DNA from: Bacteroidales bacterium
GTDB taxonomy: Bacteria; Bacteroidota; Bacteroidia; Bacteroidales; VadinHA17
Length of the DNA stretch: 5,487 nt
Reading direction: 5' to 3'
Assembly: GCA_025455505.1 (NCBI GenBank)
Contig: JALOMK010000180.1
Span: forward strand, 1-5,487
Position numbers and translations under genes: made by a program. Shown one piece after another: positions 1 to 5,487 of this stretch. The notes beneath the pieces were generated by a model. It saw only the letters and a program-made list of their open reading frames with translations. It made no database searches and was not told the origin of the DNA. Each line of letters opens with the position of its first letter. Within the stretch, counting starts at the first letter, position 1.

Positions 1-2841
1 GTTGTCGACGGTCTGCCCCAGAGCCAGGTGCACTCAATTACACAGGACGGCAGGGGCTTCCTCTGGATCGTGACGAAGAACGGCCTCTCACGGTTCGACG
101 GGATGGATTTCATAAACTACGGGAGAAAGGACGGCCTTCCCACAAACGTTCTTCAATCGGTACTCGAGGACAGCGACGGCAGAATATTGGCTGTCTCCAA
201 TGAGGGCATTTCAGAATATAACGGATCTTCATTCTTGTATTATTCCCCTCCTGAACAATTCGATTCAATGATCTTCTCAGGGGCTTTGGTTTACAAAGGC
301 AGCATACTTCTTTTATGTAACCGGGACCCGGGAGAACCTGGAATTATCGTGAGGTTCAGCAAAGGTGTCTATAGCTCTTTTTCCGATGAGATCCCCGGGA
401 TCAGGTCAATTGATATCCGTAATATCAAATACGATAAACCCTCTAACAGCCTGCTGATGCTGGATGGGTCAGGGCATGTTTATATCTTGAGAGACACGGT
501 ATTACATAAAGCCGGCGGACACGGGTATACCGACCTGCAGCATATTGGGGACAGGGCCCGGGCCAAAATTAACGATGAATTTTACCGGCCTGCGGGTACC
601 GGGCTTGAAAGAGACACTGAAGTATTTTCAGGGAATGATATATCCGTAAGACCTGTCGGTCCCGCGGGGGGAACATTAATAGTCAATAACAAGGGCGTTT
701 CTTCTGCAGCGATTGAGCTCCCGGTCTACATGCTTGGTTACTTTGTTGACAGGGAGAACGTACTATGGCTTGCAACTGAAAGCAACATGTTCAGTTTGCA
801 TACCCTCGCGTTTAGCAGTTTTTCAGATAAGGATATCGGCAGTAAGAATATCTGGTCCATAGCCTGCGAAGGAAACGGACATGTCTGGCTCGGATCGCTG
901 AACGGCGATCTGATCGAATATGACGGGCACCGGTTTATTCCACACTATGAGCATCTGCGCCTTTTCAGCATAGTGCCCTCATTCTATAAGGGAAGCAGGC
1001 AGATGTCGGACGGATCGGTGTGGTTTGCTACAAACATGGGTATAATCAGATTGGATGGAGGTGGATTCTCAAGAGTCAAAGCCGTAAACCACGAAGCCCA
1101 GGTCTGCTACATCTACGAGGACCCTGTCGATGGATCGGTTTTTGCCGGGACTGATATCGGGCTTTATCGTTTATGGAAGGAGAAAATAGAATTTTATGGC
1201 AGGGCACAATATCCTGAAATCGGAATAGTTGAGGGTATGACAAGGCTCAATGATGGGACTTACCTGCTTTCCGGACATAAGGGACTTGTTGCCTTCGACC
1301 TCCGGAAAGCTGTTCCGGTGACAGATAAAATCCTGCCGGAAGGCATCACTCTGACTGTCGCAAAAGATCCTGTAGGAGGTGCCTGGATAACATCGGAAGA
1401 AGGTCTTTTTTACAGGGACCACCTTACCGGGGCTTACAGTCCTGGTCTGCCTGAGGGTACTAACAGGCCGGCAAACAGCATCATACTGATGGACAGCATC
1501 CATTTAATGGTTGGAAGGGGATCGGATATATGTATCATTGACCTGGAAAAGTTCTACTCCGGGGAGGGATCTTATTTCAGGATCTACGATAAAACGGATG
1601 GATTCGATGGGAGTGATTGTATAGATAATGGCCTTGTCAGCGACGGCAAAGGCAGATTCTGGATACTGACCGCCAACAGGCTTGTCAGGTTCGATCCCCG
1701 AGACTTAAAAGTGAACGTGAAACCTCCCGTAATGAATGTTACCGGTGTTTATTACCAGGACGACAGCTTGCTGTGGAAAAGGGCAGCAGAAGGGAACCTG
1801 TTCTACGAAATACCCCGTCATCTTCAAATTACGGCCGGAACCCGTAAGCTAAGGATTGCCTTTACCGGGATATCCACAACAAATCCGGAAAAGGTACTGT
1901 ACAGTTACAGGCTTGCAGGTTTGAGCAATGAATGGTCAGATCATACAGGACAAAGAGACGTGATCTATGAGAATCTTCCGCCCGGAAACTACACCTTTGA
2001 ACTCAGGGCATCCAACGCCGATGGCATCGAAACTCCTGTGCCCCTGATGCTGCCATTAAGAATGATGCCCGCACTGTGGCAGACGCTTGGCTTCAGAATA
2101 TCAGCACTAATCTTTTCAGTTATCCTGGTTATAGCCCTCACCTACCTCTACTTCACAAGGCGTCAGAGCAGGATCAGGACTTCAGAAAAGCTACGCCAGG
2201 AACTGTCCAATCTCCAAATCTCCTCAGTATTAAAGCAGTTTGATCCTCATTTTACCTTTAATGTAATTAATTCGGTGGGAGCTCTTATCATGGAAGGTAA
2301 GCGCGATGCTGCATATGACTATATTACAAAGCTATCATCGCTGTTGCGAAGGGCCTTCAATGAAGGCGCCCTCGTTGTGAGACCTGTCTCGGATGAGATC
2401 GATTTTGTAAGCCAGTACTGCGAGTTGCAGAAGCTAAGGTTCAATAATCGGTTCAGATACAGTATATCTGTCAGTTCTTCAGTTGACAAGGGTACGCCTG
2501 TCCCAAGAATGCTTATTCAGATCTTCGTTGAAAATGCTGTCAAGCATGGATTTGGAGACAGGCCTGGAGGAGGTAAAGTTGAAATTGAATTATTAAAGGA
2601 AAATGATGCTTTGCTTATCCTGGTAAGAGACAACGGTGTCGGCCGGCAATATGCCACCGATAAATCCTTTTCTGATCCCGGAAGCGGCATTATGCTTGTC
2701 AGCAGCATTTTCAGGATAATGAATGAGCGCAACAGCCTGAAATCGAACCTCGAAATTAAGGATCTTTTTAATGATGGCTTACCTTCCGGAACTGAAGTGA
2801 GGATATGGATACCCGACGGCTATGATTTCAGCTTCGCATGA
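1..2841 (+). CDS. Reg_prop/Y_Y_Y periplasmic sensor fused to LytS-type histidine kinase (5' end missing)
   Basis: This is a membrane sensor kinase expected to bind a ligand in the periplasm and phosphorylate a response regulator in the cytoplasm. The frame is open from base 1, and the first residues (VVDGLPQSQVHSITQDG) already form a Reg_prop propeller repeat. The GTG at 28 is therefore an internal codon, and probably only a signal peptide and a few dozen residues are missing. Propeller-type repeats (patterns like DGRGFLWI..GLSRFDG) run to about base 1740. A Y_Y_Y immunoglobulin-like domain follows (about 1840-2030, LPPGNYTFELRASNADG), then one transmembrane helix at 2092-2154. A short linker leads to the His_kinase domain with FDPHFTFNVINS, where the phospho-acceptor His codon is 2248-2250. 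The HATPase domain has an N-box (FVENAVKHGF, Asn codon 2533-2535), a G1 box (DNGVG, 2629-2643) and a GSGI glycine box near 2680. Family members usually pair with a LytTR response regulator; none is present to the right. The architecture is secure, but the ligand is unknown. Confidence 0.93.
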   Translation, partial: VVDGLPQSQVHSITQDGRGFLWIVTKNGLSRFDGMDFINYGRKDGLPTNVLQSVLEDSDGRILAVSNEGISEYNGSSFLYYSPPEQFDSMIFSGALVYKGSILLLCNRDPGEPGIIVRFSKGVYSSFSDEIPGIRSIDIRNIKYDKPSNSLLMLDGSGHVYILRDTVLHKAGGHGYTDLQHIGDRARAKINDEFYRPAGTGLERDTEVFSGNDISVRPVGPAGGTLIVNNKGVSSAAIELPVYMLGYFVDRENVLWLATESNMFSLHTLAFSSFSDKDIGSKNIWSIACEGNGHVWLGSLNGDLIEYDGHRFIPHYEHLRLFSIVPSFYKGSRQMSDGSVWFATNMGIIRLDGGGFSRVKAVNHEAQVCYIYEDPVDGSVFAGTDIGLYRLWKEKIEFYGRAQYPEIGIVEGMTRLNDGTYLLSGHKGLVAFDLRKAVPVTDKILPEGITLTVAKDPVGGAWITSEEGLFYRDHLTGAYSPGLPEGTNRPANSIILMDSIHLMVGRGSDICIIDLEKFYSGEGSYFRIYDKTDGFDGSDCIDNGLVSDGKGRFWILTANRLVRFDPRDLKVNVKPPVMNVTGVYYQDDSLLWKRAAEGNLFYEIPRHLQITAGTRKLRIAFTGISTTNPEKVLYSYRLAGLSNEWSDHTGQRDVIYENLPPGNYTFELRASNADGIETPVPLMLPLRMMPALWQTLGFRISALIFSVILVIALTYLYFTRRQSRIRTSEKLRQELSNLQISSVLKQFDPHFTFNVINSVGALIMEGKRDAAYDYITKLSSLLRRAFNEGALVVRPVSDEIDFVSQYCELQKLRFNNRFRYSISVSSSVDKGTPVPRMLIQIFVENAVKHGFGDRPGGGKVEIELLKENDALLILVRDNGVGRQYATDKSFSDPGSGIMLVSSIFRIMNERNSLKSNLEIKDLFNDGLPSGTEVRIWIPDGYDFSFA

Positions 2842-3010
2842 GACCCGGCATCGTTTTTCCCGGGGAGATGCAAGGCTTGTTTTCCCTGGTCCTTTAATTC
2901 ACACTTTAATTCCTGCAATTCATACAGAAAATTATATCATTGGTACAATGAAGGGGTTTTATTGACTTTCCCGGTGCATTTTAGCAATATCTTCGAATGA
3001 GAATTTCAAG

Positions 3011-3055
3011 AATGTCCCGGGGTCCCTTTCCCCAATCCCCAAACCCCGGGATAAT
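3011..3055 (+). repeat. Inverted repeat enclosing regularly spaced C-tracts (possible G-quadruplex on - strand)
   Basis: TCCCGGGG at 3015-3022 is perfectly inverted by CCCCGGGA at 3044-3051. A G-T pair (3014 with 3052) and a T-A pair (3013 with 3053) can extend the stem. The interior has C-tracts at 3024-3026, 3030-3033 and 3037-3040, and the right arm begins with a fourth at 3044-3047. Every gap between tracts is exactly three bases. On the - strand this reads as four G-tracts of 3 or 4 with three 3-base loops, which meets the usual intramolecular G-quadruplex pattern. The hairpin and the quadruplex share bases, so they would be mutually exclusive. The sequence is directly seen; its folding and role are inference. 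Confidence 0.6.
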
Positions 3056-3060
3056 TTATG

Positions 3061-3115
3061 CTCCCTCATCCGCGGCTGCACTCTGCAGATCCCTCCGGAT
3101 GGGGGAGGTTCTTTT
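3061..3115 (+). terminator. Long GC-rich hairpin followed by T-rich tail, possible terminator
   Basis: The left arm CTCCCTCATCCG (3061-3072) pairs with CGGATGGGGGAG (3096-3107) over 12 positions, with one G-T wobble. The 23-base interior contains a nested stem, CTGCA (3076-3080) with TGCAG (3084-3088) around a 3-base loop. The sequence GTTCTTTT follows at 3108-3115, a weak T-tail for a + strand terminator. It lies about 220 bases past the kinase stop and upstream of the candidate promoter of the next gene, a sensible place to end kinase transcription. The long loop and interrupted T-run are unlike a textbook intrinsic terminator, so another role for the structure is possible. Confidence 0.4.
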
Positions 3116-3177
3116 CAGACCCGGCTCATTTCGCAAGTCACTTTATAAGTCCATTCATTACAGGCACGAGTAACTGG

Positions 3178-3210
3178 TTTGTTCTCGTAAAATAGAACTC
3201 CCATAGTTTG
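3178..3210 (+). promoter_or_regulatory. Candidate Bacteroidota-type promoter for the oxidoreductase
   Basis: Bacteroidota primary-sigma promoters use a -33 TTTG and a -7 TAnnTTTG. Here TTTG lies at 3178-3181 and TAGTTTG at 3204-3210, about 22 bases apart. The -7 box is imperfect, with one base rather than two between TA and TTTG. Transcription would begin around 3215 and give a leader of roughly 45 bases before the ATG at 3262. An inverted repeat (3166-3174 with 3181-3188) surrounds the -33 element and could be an operator. The call rests on motif resemblance only. Confidence 0.35.
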
Positions 3211-3261
3211 TTTATTGAGATCAAAACTTGCAAATTGCATATCTTAAAATCATATTCCGGC

Positions 3262-4530
3262 ATGAAAAAGAAAACTACGGGCAGGAGGGACTTTATCCTC
3301 AGGACTTCTGCAGCAATGGCTGCACTGACTATCATCCCGAGGAAAGTTCTTGGGGGACAGGGTTACACTGCTCCCAGTGATCAGCTTACAAAAGGTATCA
3401 TTGGCGTCGGCGGAATGGGGAGGGGGCATTTCGGCTATGAAGGAACAAGGCTCCTTGCAGTCTGCGATGTCGATAAAAAACATCTCGATGATGCCGTGGC
3501 TGCAGCGGGAGGACAGGTCAGCGCTTTCCACGATTTCAGGGAACTCATCGCCCGCCCCGACCTCGATATCGTGCATATTGCAACTCCTCCTCACTGGCAC
3601 GGAATTATGGCAAAGGCAGCAGCCGAAGCGGGAAAGGACATCTGGTGCGAGAAGCCAATGACACGGACTATAGGCGAGGGCATAAAGGTTGTTGAAGCAG
3701 TGCGGCGCAACGGTGCCATGTTCAGGCTCAATACATGGTTCCGCTTCAAGGACCAGTTCTACGGACTCGGTACAACAGTTAAACCACTCAAGAAGCTTGT
3801 CGACAGCGGAATACTGGGATGGCCTCTAAAGGTTACCGTCAGCGGGATAACCGGTTACGACTGGAAGTTCTACTGGAGCGGGCTGCATAACCTTAAACCC
3901 GAACCTGTACCGGCTGAACTCGATTATGATTTATGGCTCGGTCCGGCACCCTGGAAACCCTACAATGCAGAACGGGTTCATTCAAAATTCAGGGGGTACT
4001 GGGATTACGACGGCGGAGGCCTTGGCGACATGGGCCAGCATTACCTCGACCCCGTGCAGTACCTGCTCGGCAAGGACAACACCGGGCCTGTATCAGTGGA
4101 GATAGATGCTCCACAGCAGCACTACGACGCCTGCGGATCATGGCGTCGCATTACATACAGATATGAAGACGGCTGCACAATCATCCTTGATGGCGAAAAC
4201 CGCGACACCGAAGCAGCTTACATCGAAGGTCCGGGCGGAAAGGTCTTCAGGGGATTCAGATCTACGATACCCGACCTCCAGAGATTTATCGACTCACTTC
4301 CCGACCCGGAGCCGCAGACAGGAACTTTTTCTGAATCGGTGCGTACGCGAAGAAAATTCGCACTCAACGAGGAAAATGGCCACAGGTCCTGCTCAATTGT
4401 TAACCTCGGTGTAATTGCAGTGCGGCTGGGTAGAAATCTTAAATACGATCCGGTGAATCAGAGATTTATTGACGACGAGGGAGCCAACAGGCTTATCGAC
4501 CAGCCAATGCGGGGGCCATGGAAAATCTAA
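3262..4530 (+). CDS. Tat-signal Gfo/Idh/MocA family oxidoreductase
   Basis: This is a 422-residue NAD(P)-dependent sugar oxidoreductase of the Gfo/Idh/MocA family, predicted to be exported folded by the Tat system. The N-terminus has twin arginines in TGRRDFIL (R8, R9) followed by a short hydrophobic stretch and the family-typical APSDQL. The Rossmann fold shows GVGGMG (G48, G50, G53) and an acidic strand end, VCDVD, near 67-71. The conserved EKP is at 130-132, with K131 the expected catalytic or cofactor-contacting lysine. The C-terminal domain carries DLWLGPAPW (223-231) and GGGLGDMGQHYLD (251-263), whose D256 and H260 fit the usual active-site positions. The ATG at 3262 was chosen because the Tat motif follows at once; an in-frame TTG at 3208 would add 18 unrelated residues and overlaps the candidate promoter. 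Length is normal for the family and no damage is seen. The substrate cannot be read from sequence. Its likely partner is the HEAT-like secreted protein 59 bases downstream, consistent with 3-keto-glycoside metabolism. Confidence 0.92.
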   Translation: MKKKTTGRRDFILRTSAAMAALTIIPRKVLGGQGYTAPSDQLTKGIIGVGGMGRGHFGYEGTRLLAVCDVDKKHLDDAVAAAGGQVSAFHDFRELIARPDLDIVHIATPPHWHGIMAKAAAEAGKDIWCEKPMTRTIGEGIKVVEAVRRNGAMFRLNTWFRFKDQFYGLGTTVKPLKKLVDSGILGWPLKVTVSGITGYDWKFYWSGLHNLKPEPVPAELDYDLWLGPAPWKPYNAERVHSKFRGYWDYDGGGLGDMGQHYLDPVQYLLGKDNTGPVSVEIDAPQQHYDACGSWRRITYRYEDGCTIILDGENRDTEAAYIEGPGGKVFRGFRSTIPDLQRFIDSLPDPEPQTGTFSESVRTRRKFALNEENGHRSCSIVNLGVIAVRLGRNLKYDPVNQRFIDDEGANRLIDQPMRGPWKI

Positions 4531-4589
4531 TCGCATTGTTAAAATTGTTATAAAGTCGACATGATCATGAAATTCGAAAACATACAGTT
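4531..4589 (+). other. AT-rich spacer between oxidoreductase and HEAT-like gene
   Basis: No terminator-like hairpin is visible in these 59 bases, so the two flanking genes are probably co-transcribed. The spacer contains ATTGTTA twice at a 9-base interval (4535-4541, 4544-4550) and the 10-base palindrome CATGATCATG (4560-4569). A 10-codon frame from ATG 4561 (MIMKFENIQL) ends at a TGA (4591-4593) that overlaps the next start codon. No purine-rich Shine-Dalgarno sequence precedes ATG 4590, as is usual in Bacteroidota. Confidence 0.5.
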
Positions 4590-5306
4590 ATGAATTCATA
4601 TAAGAAATTGATTGCAGGCATCATCCTGCTTGCCGGCACATTCCAGCTTTATTCACAGGATATGCGGACAGTCGAAACAAAAGTCGCCGACATCCTTGCA
4701 AGGATGCCTGCCCGCAGTCCGGCACTTACCGACGCACTCATGGCTGATATGCTGTCGCTTGGCGAACCCGGACTGAAAATGGTATGCAACCAGGTGATTC
4801 CTGCGGGCACCGGTGACGATACGAAGGCGAGATTTGCAATCGAATCGCTTTCCCGTTACCTTTCTTCCGGCGGAAACAATGAAGCGCGAACAAAATGGGA
4901 GCAGACCTGCCTGGCTTATGTCAGGGGAAGCGGCGACAACGGTGTTACAGATTTTTTCATGAAGCAGCTTCAGCTTGTTGGCGGTGATGAATCAGCCGCC
5001 GCCATGAAACCCTTTCTCAACAGCAAGGATCTCTGCGGACCGGCAGTCGGGGTTCTTACATCGGTTAAAGGCGATGAGGCTGAAAAGGTTCTCGCAGCTT
5101 CGCTGAAAGATGCTGAACTGAAATGCCCTGCTGCGGTCATTAATGCACTGGCAGCAAAAAAATCGCAGCTTGCCGTTAATGAATATCTCATCTGGGCGAA
5201 GAACAGTGACCTTAATATAAAGTCATCGGCCCTTAATGCCCTGGCCCGAAGCGGAAGCCCACTTGCAATGGACGTTCTCATGAAGGCTGCCTCAGATGTT
5301 AATTAA
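4590..5306 (+). CDS. Secreted HEAT-like helical-repeat protein, probably N-terminal part of a DUF1080-type protein
   Basis: The 238-residue product starts with a Sec signal peptide: lysines at 5-6, a hydrophobic core at about 7-21, and a probable cleavage after S22 (LYS-QD). The mature part is rich in Ala and Leu with amphipathic helices. From about 148 to 235 the helix pairs resemble HEAT repeats (for example VINALAAKKSQLAVNEYLIW and SSALNALARSGSPLAMDVLM). The opening RTVETKVADILARMPA resembles, from memory, the N-terminus of large secreted Bacteroidota proteins with HEAT repeats and a C-terminal DUF1080 (3-keto-disaccharide hydrolase) domain. Those are far longer, and this frame stops at TAA 5304-5306 in the middle of the repeat region. 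Similar sequence continues in another frame to the window edge, so the gene is probably split by an indel or an assembly error. It follows the oxidoreductase closely and is likely in the same transcript. The secreted repeat character is firm; the DUF1080 link is inferred from family resemblance. Confidence 0.8.
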   Translation: MNSYKKLIAGIILLAGTFQLYSQDMRTVETKVADILARMPARSPALTDALMADMLSLGEPGLKMVCNQVIPAGTGDDTKARFAIESLSRYLSSGGNNEARTKWEQTCLAYVRGSGDNGVTDFFMKQLQLVGGDESAAAMKPFLNSKDLCGPAVGVLTSVKGDEAEKVLAASLKDAELKCPAAVINALAAKKSQLAVNEYLIWAKNSDLNIKSSALNALARSGSPLAMDVLMKAASDVN

Positions 5307-5487
5307 TGGACAGGATATGCAGGACGCTTATGTCGAAATGCGACGACAAAACAAATATCCAGGGGAAAATTGCAGGACTTACACTATATACCCGTTTCCA
5401 TGGTGTTGATGCCCTTCCTCTGCTTGTAAAAGCTGCATCGCATCCGAATCTTAAATACAGGTCTGCGGCTCTCAGCATATCTCTCTC
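5306..5487 (+). CDS. Continuation of the HEAT-like protein in a shifted frame (partial at right edge)
   Basis: A frame from ATG 5306, sharing its A with the preceding TAA (TAATG), stays open for 60 codons to the window end. Its later part (GVDALPLLVKAASHPNLKY then RSAALSIS) is a clear HEAT-like helix pair in the same style as the previous gene, so it is very likely the same protein family and originally the same gene. The first dozen residues (MDRICRTLMSKC) look unlike the repeat. In the third frame, bases 5305-5343 read NGQDMQDAYVEMR, which fits the expected helix better. That would imply two small indels rather than one. A separate gene translationally coupled through TAATG is the alternative. 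It has no signal peptide of its own, which argues against an independent secreted protein. Confidence 0.55.
   Translation, partial: MDRICRTLMSKCDDKTNIQGKIAGLTLYTRFHGVDALPLLVKAASHPNLKYRSAALSISL

Larger units (their letters stand above)
2842..3261. other. 420-base non-coding region between kinase and oxidoreductase
   Basis: No convincing coding frame was found on either strand. The first part is a weak stem candidate, GCATC (2848-2852) with GATGC (2867-2871), followed by a T-rich stretch; it could be a poor terminator for the kinase. Next come two copies of CTTTAATTC (2892-2900 and 2904-2912). Two GC-rich inverted repeats follow at 3011-3055 and 3061-3107, and then a candidate promoter with an overlapping inverted repeat at 3166-3210. 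The leader just before the oxidoreductase contains an 11-base palindrome at 3229-3239. The length and density of structured elements suggest that the kinase and the downstream genes are separate transcription units. Confidence 0.7.

Noticed and set aside
390..402. Perfect inverted repeat GATCCCCGGGATC
   Set aside because: It lies inside the kinase propeller coding sequence and encodes ordinary residues (EIPGIR), so it is probably coincidental.
1171..1503. 110-codon frame on the - strand inside the kinase
   Set aside because: It is antisense to clear propeller repeats and has no domain signature or distinct context.
2962..2990. TTGACT followed 17 bases later by CAATAT, resembling a sigma-70 promoter
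   Set aside because: The -10 match is poor and Bacteroidota promoters use a different consensus; no gene starts nearby.
2841..3125. AGACCCGGC at 2841-2849 and 3117-3125, looking like a 9-base target duplication around a small mobile element
   Set aside because: No terminal inverted repeats are visible at the inner edges, and one 9-mer match in about 420 bases has a sizeable chance expectation (roughly 0.3 for random sequence).
3208..3261. TTG at 3208 as the start of the oxidoreductase
   Set aside because: The 18 extra residues do not look like part of a Tat signal, the TTG lies inside the candidate -7 box, and ATG 3262 directly precedes the twin-arginine motif.
3138..3335. 65-codon frame on the - strand across the oxidoreductase start
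   Set aside because: No recognisable motif; it overlaps a well-supported gene and the candidate promoter, so it is most likely an accidental open frame.
4535..4550. Two ATTGTTA words with a 9-base period
   Set aside because: Only two short copies in AT-rich sequence; not enough to call a regulatory repeat or an iteron.

Overview
The window looks like a piece of a Bacteroidota (Bacteroidales-like) chromosome, probably from an environmental or gut-type lineage. Three things suggest this: a periplasmic Reg_prop/Y_Y_Y sensor fused to a LytS-type histidine kinase, a Tat-type Gfo/Idh/MocA oxidoreductase with the APSDQL-GVGGMG N-terminus common in that phylum, and start codons without clear Shine-Dalgarno sequences. 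All convincing genes lie on the + strand.

Layout. Bases 1-2841 hold a sensor histidine kinase that is open at the left edge and lacks only its extreme N-terminus. Bases 2842-3261 are a 420-base non-coding stretch with two neighbouring GC-rich inverted repeats (one enclosing four regularly spaced C-tracts, i.e. a possible G-quadruplex on the - strand), a pair of 9-base direct repeats, and a plausible Bacteroidota-type promoter overlapped by an imperfect inverted repeat. Bases 3262-4530 encode a Tat-signal Gfo/Idh/MocA oxidoreductase of 422 residues. After a 59-base AT-rich gap, 4590-5306 encodes a secreted helical-repeat (HEAT-like) protein. Its reading frame stops at 5304-5306, but similar HEAT-like sequence continues in another frame to the right edge (5306-5487). 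This is either a frameshifted gene, an assembly error, or two overlapping genes.

How they may work together. In Bacteroidota a Gfo/Idh/MocA oxidoreductase is often encoded beside a secreted HEAT-repeat protein carrying a C-terminal DUF1080 (3-keto-disaccharide hydrolase) domain. From general knowledge of such clusters, the pair fits an oxidative glycoside-processing module: the oxidoreductase makes or consumes 3-keto-sugars and the DUF1080 partner cleaves them. The DUF1080 domain itself is not in this window, so this is inference. The kinase may sense a periplasmic ligand, but a large gap with a separate candidate promoter separates it from the two downstream genes and no response regulator is visible. 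A regulatory link is therefore possible but not shown.

No tRNA, rRNA, CRISPR array, transposase or phage gene was seen.
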